64,000 nucleotides of DNA from Hymenobacter sp. BRD128 (GTDB lineage: Bacteria; Bacteroidota; Bacteroidia; Cytophagales; Hymenobacteraceae). This document shows, one piece after another, positions 34,827-41,798 of this stretch (its first letter is position 1; each line of letters opens with the position of its first letter). The translations under genes were made by a program, and so were the position numbers. The stretch covers positions 2,604,001-2,668,000 of the forward strand of contig NZ_CP053908.1 in NCBI RefSeq assembly GCF_013256625.1. The letters are read 5' to 3'. A model generated the notes under the pieces. The model saw only the letters and a list, made by a program, of their open reading frames with translations, did no database searches and was not told the origin of the DNA.

Positions 34827-35987
34827 CTACAGCTTCACGCCTACTTTGAACTCGATAACGTCGGCCGTGGCACGGTGTACTTTCAGGTCGATGGCGCCGA
34901 AGAGCAGGCTGGTGGCCTGGTATTTTAACCCGAGCCGCTCGTAGTAAATCGGGTTCGACTTGTACGGGCTGTAGAGATACAGCCCCAGATGCGTGACCAG
35001 GGCTAGCCGCCCAAACAGCAGCTCGTGGCCCACAAAGGCGCCGGCTTTCTTCACGTCGGGCAGGTGGTCCTGGCTGCGGGCGGTATCGCGCAGCTGGGCT
35101 AGCAGCGAGCGGTCATAAAAGCCCTCCAGCCCGAACAGCAGATTGCTTTTAGGGTTGAGGCGGCGGCCGGCGGCCAGGGTCACCGAGTTGACGAGGTAGT
35201 GAGTCTGGTCGCCGCCACTGCGCTGCTTGTAGCCCAGGCTCGTGCTGATGTTCAAGAAGTTGTGCCCCACATCGCGGGGTGCCGGCTCGGGCGCGCCGGT
35301 GGCCGGGCCCAGCCGCCACTGGTGGTAGTTGAAGCCCACCAGCAGTGTGGGCAGATTGATGCCAAAGTTGGGCTTGGCCGTGGCGCCATTAGAGTAGTGG
35401 TTGAGGGCTAGCGCCAGCAGCAGGCCCAGGTGGTCGCCCAGGGCCACGTCATATTCAAGCCGCATTTGCAGCGTAGCATTGAGCGGCGAGCTCACAAACG
35501 TGTTCTTGCGGTTGGTATACAGGTCGTAGTGGTTGGGAAAGTAGGCTAGCCCGGTGCCCAGCCGAAAGCTCAGGTCGTGGCGCGCCGTGCGGCTGAGAGG
35601 CTTGCTCAGGTACACCGACGCCGCGTAGCTGCGCCCCAGAATAGGGTTGTGATAGTCGTAGTATACCAGCGCTAGCCCCACCTTGGGGTACTGGTACCAG
35701 CCGTGCCAGGGCGCGGCCCCGGTGGTTTGGCGCTGCACGTTCAGCTCGAAGCCCGTGGGATGCGAGGCTACCAAGTGCGCCACCGGGGCCGTGTGGCTGA
35801 TAATAATGCTGCCTTGCGCATAAGCGCCAAAAATAAATGGGCCGGGCAGCGCCCTCATTTTAGCGGTATCGGGCACGGTCGGCACCTGCGCGTGGCCCGG
35901 AAGCACAGCCATCTCGCAGGTCAGCAACAAGCCGCTAAGTATATAGTAATTAAGGCAGTGCAAATTTTGAGAAGCCTGGCGTATCAC
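34827..35987 (-). CDS. Acyloxyacyl hydrolase, PagL-like lipid A deacylase
   Basis: A 386-residue outer-membrane protein with an N-terminal signal (Leu-rich segment, cleaved near GHAQ) and a β-barrel body. The segment LNHYSNGATAKPNFGINLP (~205-225) matches the PagL active-site pattern H-x-S-N-G...N-x-G, with His and Ser as the likely dyad. PagL removes the 3-O-acyl chain from lipid A. The length is about twice that of classical PagL, as in many Bacteroidota versions. It fits with lipid A genes elsewhere in the window. Confidence 0.82.
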   Translation of the reverse strand: MIRQASQNLHCLNYYILSGLLLTCEMAVLPGHAQVPTVPDTAKMRALPGPFIFGAYAQGSIIISHTAPVAHLVASHPTGFELNVQRQTTGAAPWHGWYQYPKVGLALVYYDYHNPILGRSYAASVYLSKPLSRTARHDLSFRLGTGLAYFPNHYDLYTNRKNTFVSSPLNATLQMRLEYDVALGDHLGLLLALALNHYSNGATAKPNFGINLPTLLVGFNYHQWRLGPATGAPEPAPRDVGHNFLNISTSLGYKQRSGGDQTHYLVNSVTLAAGRRLNPKSNLLFGLEGFYDRSLLAQLRDTARSQDHLPDVKKAGAFVGHELLFGRLALVTHLGLYLYSPYKSNPIYYERLGLKYQATSLLFGAIDLKVHRATADVIEFKVGVKL

Positions 35988-36181
35988 GTAGTGAGCGTAC
36001 TTGATTTCAAAGCTACGCCCATCTTTTTCCTAACCCTGCTGTTGAGTTAAAAAATCAAAATTTGCTCAGAATGCAAACCCCACCTGTTTCTGGCAAGTAT
36101 AAGGCGCATTCCCGGTCAATTTTTCCCTTAATTATTCTATCCTTAGACCGACTCGGGACCATTACTTTAATTTTTTCAATC

Positions 36182-36889
36182 ATGAAAAAAGTACTTCTTT
36201 CCCTTGCTCTTCTAGCCGGCTTTGCGGGCGCTGCCAATGCCCAGAGTGGCGTTGTAAAGTATGGTATCAAAGGTGGCTTTAGCCTGAGCTCGTACACTGG
36301 CGGCGGCGATATTGGCAAAAACACCGGCTTCAAGCCCGGTTTCACAGCAGGTGTGCTGGTAAACTATGGCCTGTCGGACATGACCTCGCTGCAAATAGAG
36401 GGTCTGTACTCGCAAAAAGGGGCATTTATTGATAATGCCAGTGGCTTTTACGCTAACGGTACCACTTACACTGCTTACACTAACAAGCAATATCGTTCGA
36501 CGCTCTCGTACATTGATGTACCTGTGCTATTCAAAGTGAATACGGGCGAAGCTGGTAAAGGATTATTCTTTGAACTAGGTCCGCAAGCTAGCTTCGCCGT
36601 CGGGCTGCGTGAATTTACTCGCGACCAGAACTCTGGGGCTGGTAGCCCTACGGAACAAGACCTTAGCACTGACCGCAACCGTCTAGTACCGGTTGGCATT
36701 GGCTACGTAGGTGGCATTGGCTACCAGATTACAAGTGGCTTTGGCTTAGGTGTTCGATATACTGGCGACTTTTCCAATGTTTATAAAGATGGCTTTGGCG
36801 CTGGCAACGCGCCGCTGCGGAGCGACAATAACTTCCACAACGGGGTATTTCAGTTCCAAGTGCACTACCTGTTTGGCGGCAAAGGCTAG
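36182..36889 (+). CDS. Outer-membrane β-barrel protein (PorT/OMP_b-brl_2 type), tandem copy 1
   Basis: A 235-residue protein from ATG 36182. Signal peptide MKKVLLSLALLAGFAGAANAQ, then VKYGIKGGFSLSSYTGGGD and a barrel with the family turns YIDVPVLFKVNTG and FFELGPQASFAVG, ending VHYLFGGKG. The two genes downstream are paralogues of the same size and strand. It is lower in G+C than most of the window. The ~200 bp upstream is A+T-rich and should hold the promoter. Confidence 0.88.
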   Translation: MKKVLLSLALLAGFAGAANAQSGVVKYGIKGGFSLSSYTGGGDIGKNTGFKPGFTAGVLVNYGLSDMTSLQIEGLYSQKGAFIDNASGFYANGTTYTAYTNKQYRSTLSYIDVPVLFKVNTGEAGKGLFFELGPQASFAVGLREFTRDQNSGAGSPTEQDLSTDRNRLVPVGIGYVGGIGYQITSGFGLGVRYTGDFSNVYKDGFGAGNAPLRSDNNFHNGVFQFQVHYLFGGKG

Positions 36890-36908
36890 CGGCTAGCTAG
36901 TTATCGTT

Positions 36909-36949
36909 AAAAGAGCCTGGCATTTTTATAAATGCCAGGCTCTTTTTTA
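36909..36949. terminator. Terminator after barrel copy 1
   Basis: A 17-bp stem containing AGAGCCTGGCATTT and its complement around TTAT, followed by a T-run on the plus strand and preceded by A-run. Confidence 0.85.
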
Positions 36950-37029
36950 TAGCTACTTATCAAACTATGCTATTGCTAGCCTTAGCTTTGCCGCACCATT
37001 CACCTTTTTATATTTCTTCTCTTCATACT

Positions 37030-37635
37030 ATGAAGAAAACTTTTCTTGCATTAGTGCTGGCCGTTGGTGCAGCCGGTGCTGCTCAGGCCCAAAGCGCTCG
37101 TTTCGGTGTTAAAGCCGGGGCTTCGCTCACCAACGTAACGAACTCGGGCGACCAGGCAGCCTATAAATTTGGCTTTAACGGCGGTGTCATGGCCAATTTT
37201 GCGGTCAATGACATGTTCTCGATTCAGCCCGAAGTATTGTACTCCAACAAAGGTCTCAAAGAGAAAGACAGCTCTGACAATACCCGCCTGGCCTTAAACT
37301 ATATTGACGTGCCGGTACTGGCTAAAATTGCTACCGGCGCCACCGGCCTGTTCTTTGAGCTCGGCCCGCAGGTCGGCTTCCGTGCCTCGGCCGATTACAA
37401 AAACTCAAGTGCCTCGCTGAGCCTAAACGACGCTATTAAGAGCGTTGATTTTGGTTACGCAGCGGGCCTGGGCTTCCAGGCAGCTAGCGGCGGCATGATT
37501 GGCCTGCGTTATAATGGCGGCTTCACCAACGTGGCAAAAGATAACGGTACTATTATGGGTGTACCCGTCACGGGTGGCGATGGCAAGAACAGCGCTTTCC
37601 AGCTGTACATCGGCTACCTGTTTGGCGGCAAATAA
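37030..37635 (+). CDS. Outer-membrane β-barrel protein (PorT/OMP_b-brl_2 type), tandem copy 2
   Basis: A 201-residue protein from ATG 37030. Signal MKKTFLALVLAVGAAGAAQAQ, then RFGVKAGASLTNV, LNYIDVPVLAKIATG, LFFELGPQVGFRAS and the C-terminus FQLYIGYLFGGK. The order of these blocks is the same as in the copies before and after. Separate terminators around each gene suggest individual transcription. Confidence 0.88.
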   Translation: MKKTFLALVLAVGAAGAAQAQSARFGVKAGASLTNVTNSGDQAAYKFGFNGGVMANFAVNDMFSIQPEVLYSNKGLKEKDSSDNTRLALNYIDVPVLAKIATGATGLFFELGPQVGFRASADYKNSSASLSLNDAIKSVDFGYAAGLGFQAASGGMIGLRYNGGFTNVAKDNGTIMGVPVTGGDGKNSAFQLYIGYLFGGK

Positions 37636-37657
37636 GCCGTTCGCTGCCTTACTGTTA

Positions 37658-37687
37658 AAGCCGGCCCTCCTGCGGGGCCGGCTTTTT
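37658..37687. terminator. Terminator after barrel copy 2
   Basis: The stem AAGCCGGCCC paired with GGGGCCGGCTT around TCCTGC, followed by T5 on the plus strand. Confidence 0.8.
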
Positions 37688-37754
37688 GGTAGCTACCGGC
37701 TCGGGTTCAGGCCTAGCTTTGCCCAAGCCACCTACTTTGTTACCCTTGTTTACC

Positions 37755-38375
37755 ATGAAAAAAACCACTCTCCTGCTAGCCCTCGCACTTGGTATGAGCA
37801 CGGCGGTGCACGCCCAATACCGTGGGCGCGGCGGCAATGTATCGCTGGGTATTAAGGCGGGCGCCTCGCTCACCAATTTTGTAGGCGACGACGCCAAAGA
37901 CCCTTTGGGCCGCAGCTTCGACAGTCGCTTCGGCTTCAACGCCGGGGTATTTGCCAATATTGGCTTGGCCAAGCTATTTGCCTTTCAGCCCGAACTGCTC
38001 TACTCGCAAAAAGGCGCGCGCTACAACAGCAGTTCCGATAACGGCATTCGGCTGCATTACCTCGATGTGCCGCTAGCCTTTCACGTCAATACCGACGGTT
38101 TTTTTCTCGAAGCCGGGCCACAAGTCGGCATTTTACTAGCTGCTAAAAGTGAATCGGGCAGCACTTTGGTCGACATCAAGGATACTTACAAAGCTGTTGA
38201 TTTCGGCTACTTGGCAGGCCTGGGCTACCAGCTTAAGCATGGGCTAGGTGTGGGCCTGCGCTACAATGGCGAGTTTACCAACTTCCCCAATTCTAGCAGT
38301 GCTGGCAATGTGACGGTGCAGCCGCGAGTGCGCAACAGCGCATTTCAGCTCTACGCCACCTATTCATTTAACTAA
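37755..38375 (+). CDS. Outer-membrane β-barrel protein (PorT/OMP_b-brl_2 type), tandem copy 3
   Basis: A 206-residue protein from ATG 37755. Signal MKKTTLLLALALGMSTAVHAQ, a short glycine/arginine turn, then SLGIKAGASLTNFVGDD, LHYLDVPLAFHVNTDG, FFLEAGPQVGILLA, and the end AFQLYATYSFN. It is closer in sequence to copy 2 (KAGASLTN, AFQLY) than to copy 1. Confidence 0.88.
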   Translation: MKKTTLLLALALGMSTAVHAQYRGRGGNVSLGIKAGASLTNFVGDDAKDPLGRSFDSRFGFNAGVFANIGLAKLFAFQPELLYSQKGARYNSSSDNGIRLHYLDVPLAFHVNTDGFFLEAGPQVGILLAAKSESGSTLVDIKDTYKAVDFGYLAGLGYQLKHGLGVGLRYNGEFTNFPNSSSAGNVTVQPRVRNSAFQLYATYSFN

Positions 38376-38400
38376 CTTATCAGCAATTACTTATATTACA

Positions 38401-38440
38401 CAGAAAAGCCCGACTGCTACGAAATAGTCGGGCTTTTCTG
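38401..38440. terminator. Bidirectional terminator between barrel copy 3 and the dipeptidase gene
   Basis: A 15-bp stem CAGAAAAGCCCGACT with AGTCGGGCTTTTCTG around a 10-base loop, between two convergent genes. Confidence 0.78.
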
Positions 38441-38459
38441 TGCGAATGAAGGCTAGCCG

Positions 38460-39830
38460 TTACCTGGTAGCCGCTGCATATTCTTTATAAAACTCCGGGA
38501 TGGTTTCGATACCTTTCAGGAAATTGAACACCCCAAAATGCTCATTGGGCGAGTGGATGGCGTCGCTGTCGAGCCCAAAACCCAGTAGTACTGAGTCGAG
38601 CCCGAGTTCACTCTTAAACATGGCCACAATGGGAATGGAGCCGCCGCCGCGCGTGGGCACCGGCTTCTTGCCAAACGTAGTTTCGAGAGCCTTGGCGGCG
38701 GCACGGTAAGCGGCCGAGTTGGTGGGCGTCACGACGGGCTCACCGCCGTGGTGGGGCGTCACCTTTACCGTGATACCAGCCGGGGCAATGCTTTCAAAGT
38801 GCTTTTGGAAGAGCGCCGTAATCTCGTCGCTGGTTTGGTGCGGCACGAGGCGCATCGATATTTTAGCGTAGGCCTTGCTGGCAATTACCGTCTTGGCGCC
38901 CTCGCCAGTGTAGCCGCCCCAGATGCCGTTGACATCGAGCGTCGGCCGGATGCTGGTGCGCTCGGGCGTAGTGTAGCCAGCCTCGCCCACAGCGGCCGGT
39001 AGCCCAATGCTTTGCTTAAACTCGGTTTCCGAAAAGGGCGCCTGGGCCATTTCGGCACGCTCGTCGGCACTCAGCTCGTCTACCTTGTCGTAGAAGCCGG
39101 GGATGGTGATATGGCGGTTCGCATCATGCAGGCTGCTAATCATGTCGCAGAGCGCATTGATGGGGTTCATCACGGCGCCGCCGTAAAGACCCGAGTGCAG
39201 GTCGCGGTTGGGCCCGGTCACTTCCACCTCGTGGTAGCTAAGGCCACGCAGGCCCACCTCGATACTGGGCACGTCATTGGCCAAAATGCCCGTGTCGGAG
39301 ATAAGAATAACGTCGGCCTGAAGCTTCTCTTTGTTAGCTTTCACAAAGATTCCCAGGTTGTTGGACCCGATTTCTTCTTCCCCCTCAAACATAAATTTGA
39401 TGTTGCAGGGTGCGCCGCCGCCAGCGCGCAGCATCATCTCCAGCGCTTTCACATGCATATACACCTGGCCTTTATCGTCGCAGGCACCCCTAGCGTAGAT
39501 TTTCTCGTCCTTGATAACGGGCTCAAAGGGCGGTGAGGTCCACAGCTCGTAGGGGTCGGCGGGCTGCACATCGTAGTGACCGTACACAAGCACGGTGGGG
39601 CGGTCGGGGCCGGCCATATAGTCGCCGTACACGATGGGATTGCCGGCCGTGGGGCAGATTTCTACGTTGGTCGCGCCAGCTTCCGCTAGCTTATCTTTCA
39701 GATAGTCAGCCGCCTTAAGCACATCGCCGTGAAACTTGGGGTCGGCTGATACCGACGGAATGCGGAGCCAATCAATGAGTTCTTCGAGAAAGCGATTTCG
39801 ATGTTGGGTTAGGTAAGCAGGTGCGGGCAT
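38460..39830 (-). CDS. M20-family dipeptidase
   Basis: A 456-residue zinc peptidase. ATG at 39830 (MPAPAYLTQHRNRFLEELID) is chosen although the frame is open for 99 more codons upstream, because the family begins here. Metal-binding motifs are VYGHYDVQP (~85-93), ARGACDDKGQVYMH (Asp), EGEEEIGSNN (catalytic Glu) and a late His (SPNEHFGV). It hydrolyses dipeptides in the cytoplasm. It converges with the barrel genes. Confidence 0.92.
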   Translation of the reverse strand: MPAPAYLTQHRNRFLEELIDWLRIPSVSADPKFHGDVLKAADYLKDKLAEAGATNVEICPTAGNPIVYGDYMAGPDRPTVLVYGHYDVQPADPYELWTSPPFEPVIKDEKIYARGACDDKGQVYMHVKALEMMLRAGGGAPCNIKFMFEGEEEIGSNNLGIFVKANKEKLQADVILISDTGILANDVPSIEVGLRGLSYHEVEVTGPNRDLHSGLYGGAVMNPINALCDMISSLHDANRHITIPGFYDKVDELSADERAEMAQAPFSETEFKQSIGLPAAVGEAGYTTPERTSIRPTLDVNGIWGGYTGEGAKTVIASKAYAKISMRLVPHQTSDEITALFQKHFESIAPAGITVKVTPHHGGEPVVTPTNSAAYRAAAKALETTFGKKPVPTRGGGSIPIVAMFKSELGLDSVLLGFGLDSDAIHSPNEHFGVFNFLKGIETIPEFYKEYAAATR

Positions 39831-39884
39831 AAAAGGAAAAGGATAAATGGTAGGACAAAAGTAGGCCGCTAACCGCAAGCCCAA

Positions 39885-40136
39885 CGTGACTGATGGCTGG
39901 CGGCTCAGCCTAGCACCTAACCACTTGCCCAGAAAGTCATAAATGGTGTTAAAAATTTTCTTCCCCATGTCCTGCCCCAGCTCGCTCACCGTCTCCCGAA
40001 TAATGCCGAAGCCGAAGCGCATAGCCGCCGTGCCTACCTGCACCGAGCCAGCCCCTGGCAGGCTGTGCGCCACGGCATCTACCATCCTGGACCTAACGAG
40101 CACGTGCCCGCCGCCGATGGCATGCAAGGCTGCCTG
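39885..40136 (-). pseudogene. Remnant ORF fused in frame upstream of the dipeptidase gene
   Basis: The minus-strand frame between TAG (40137-40139) and the dipeptidase start reads with coding-like codon use: ALHAIGGGHVLVRSRMVDAV, AHSLPGAGSVQVGTAAMRFG, FGIIRETVSELGQDMGKKIF, NTIYDFLGKWLGARL. There is no proper ATG at its front and no stop before the dipeptidase. It looks like the tail of an unrelated gene that lost its 5' part. I do not recognise the family. The rest of 40140-40267 shows nothing clear. Confidence 0.42.
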
Positions 40137-40267
40137 CTACAACCACAAGCATAGCGTGCAGTTGGGGTTGCCATGCCGGATTTGCTGCTGCTGAGTGTGG
40201 GGGGCTGGAATATGGCTGGTAATAATTCGGAAATAAATTACCCATTCGCCCAGTGCGTTAGACTGCA

Positions 40268-40822
40268 TCAGGGGCGGGCAACGTACTCGGCCTGCGTGAG
40301 GCGGTACTGCCAGAGGTCGTGGTATCGACCGTCGCGCTTGGTATGCTGGGCCAACTCGCCTTCTTTCACCATACCGTTTTTTAGCATTACCCGGCCCGAA
40401 GCTTGATTTTCGGCAATGTGGGTGGCGTAAATTTTATTCAGCCCCAGCTGCTCGAAGCCAAAGCGCAGCACGGCCGCCAGCGCCTCGCTGGCCAGGCCCC
40501 GCCCCCAATAGGGCTGGCCCAGCCAGTAGCCCGCCTCGGCCCGGTCGAAGCGCCGCTCTATGGTGAGGCCAATGCCACCAATAAATTCGCCGGTGGCCAG
40601 CAGCTCGATAGCAAAGGCGTAGCTGGTTTGCTGCGCGTAGTTTTCCTGGGTAAGCTGCACCCAGCGGCGGGCATCCTCCTCGCGGTACGGGTGCGGAATG
40701 TTGAGCGTGTTCTTTGCCACTTCGTAATTTCCAGCCAAGGCTACCAAACGCGGCACGTCGGCTAGGGTGAAAGCGCGCAGCCGCAGGCGCGGGGCGATAA
40801 GGGTAGTGGGTGCGGCTTGCAT
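40268..40822 (-). CDS. GNAT-family N-acetyltransferase (RimJ/RimL type)
   Basis: A 184-residue acetyltransferase. The start ATG at 40822 overlaps the stop of the upstream gene by one base (TGATG). It contains RLRLRAFTLADVPRLVAL, EFIGGIGLTIERRFDRAEAGYWLG, and the acetyl-CoA loop PYWGRGLASEALAAVLRFGF, followed by NQASGRVMLKNGMVKEG. RimJ/L relatives modify N-terminal amines of proteins or small molecules; the substrate is unknown. Confidence 0.9.
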   Translation of the reverse strand: MQAAPTTLIAPRLRLRAFTLADVPRLVALAGNYEVAKNTLNIPHPYREEDARRWVQLTQENYAQQTSYAFAIELLATGEFIGGIGLTIERRFDRAEAGYWLGQPYWGRGLASEALAAVLRFGFEQLGLNKIYATHIAENQASGRVMLKNGMVKEGELAQHTKRDGRYHDLWQYRLTQAEYVARP

Positions 40823-41097
40823 CACTTCGTAAAGATTGATTCAACAATTTTTCCGGTTTCTGGGTCAAGCGTACAGCAAAAGCAGTCCCAAGTAGTAGCT
40901 TTTAATAGGCGGCCATCTCCTACAAAACCAGTATAAAAGTCACCAAGCCGCCGTGATTCAGCTATCCATACTCTACCACCTTCTGCATCATAGGCGTAGA
41001 GATTCCGGATGGGGCCGGCAAAAGACAATCTTATCCAGTCGTAAATAACCAGCAGCTTATCTTCAAACTGTAGCGTTTCGAGGACCTTAAATTCCAT
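40822..41097 (-). CDS. Hypothetical 91-aa protein
   Basis: A soluble small protein (MEFKVLETLQFEDKLLVIYD... ending TGKIVESIFTK) with a DCFCC cysteine cluster near residue 73. Its G+C is well below its neighbours, suggesting acquisition. The layout (strands with LLVIYDW and NLYAYDAEGGRVW) resembles small immunity or DUF-type proteins, but no family can be named. Translationally coupled to the GNAT gene through TGATG. Confidence 0.65.
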   Translation of the reverse strand: MEFKVLETLQFEDKLLVIYDWIRLSFAGPIRNLYAYDAEGGRVWIAESRRLGDFYTGFVGDGRLLKATTWDCFCCTLDPETGKIVESIFTK

Positions 41098-41103
41098 ATA
41101 TCT

Positions 41104-41742
41104 CTACCGCTTACCCCACAGCGGCACGCGGCTCTCGGTGCCGGCGCGCAGCCGGCCGATGTTGGCCCGGTGCGTATAGATGAGCATGAGGGCTAGCAGA
41201 AAGCCAAACCACACTTGCAGCGAATTGACGGGGCGAAAGGTGGGCAGCAATTGCAACAGCGCAAAAGCCACCCCGGCCGTCATGCTGCTCAGGGATACGT
41301 AGCGCGTGGTGCCCAGCACCGCCAGAAACACCAGCAGCGCCACGCCCACCGTGGCCGGCGCAATGGCTAGCATCATACCCAGAATAGTGGCTACGCCCTT
41401 ACCACCCCGAAACTGGGCGAAGATGGGGTAGATGTGCCCCACCACCGCCAGCACCCCGCAGGCCAGGCGATAATAGAATAGGCTTTGCGGCTGAATAAGG
41501 CCTTGGCTCAGCAGCAGATTGGGCAGAAAATAAGCCGCCGCGAAGCCCTTGAAGGCATCGACCAGCAGCACAAACGTGCCGGCCTGCTTGCCCAGCACCC
41601 GAAAGGTATTGGTAGCCCCCGCATTGCCAGAACCATGCTCCCGAATATCGGCGAGATTAAAAAACGCCCGGCCCACCCAGAGGGCCGTAGGAATGGAGCC
41701 TAGCAAGTAGGCCGCGAGCAGCGCCAAAGCGATAAGTAGCAT
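41104..41742 (-). CDS. plsY: PlsY, acyl-phosphate glycerol-3-phosphate acyltransferase
   Basis: A 212-residue inner-membrane protein with about five helices. The conserved sites are LLGSIPTALWVGR, REHGSGNAGATNTFRVLG (motif 1), the GIYPIF-like HIYPIFAQFRGGKGVATILG (motif 2) and a late loop with YTHRANIGRLRAGTESR. It acylates glycerol-3-phosphate with acyl-phosphate to start phospholipid synthesis. Gene order: 91-aa protein 6 bp downstream; a hairpin separates it from the giant gene. Confidence 0.95.
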   Translation of the reverse strand: MLLIALALLAAYLLGSIPTALWVGRAFFNLADIREHGSGNAGATNTFRVLGKQAGTFVLLVDAFKGFAAAYFLPNLLLSQGLIQPQSLFYYRLACGVLAVVGHIYPIFAQFRGGKGVATILGMMLAIAPATVGVALLVFLAVLGTTRYVSLSSMTAGVAFALLQLLPTFRPVNSLQVWFGFLLALMLIYTHRANIGRLRAGTESRVPLWGKR

Positions 41743-41754
41743 GGCACAAAAGTA

Positions 41755-41785
41755 AGCCGCCCCGGAGGTCGGCTCCGGGGCGGCT
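41755..41785. terminator. Hairpin between the giant gene and plsY
   Basis: A 13-bp stem (41755-41767 with 41773-41785), AGCCGCCCCGGAG and its complement, lies 14 bp past the giant gene's stop on the minus strand. The following U-tract is weak. Confidence 0.6.
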
Positions 41786-41798
41786 GGGGGTGGCTGCG

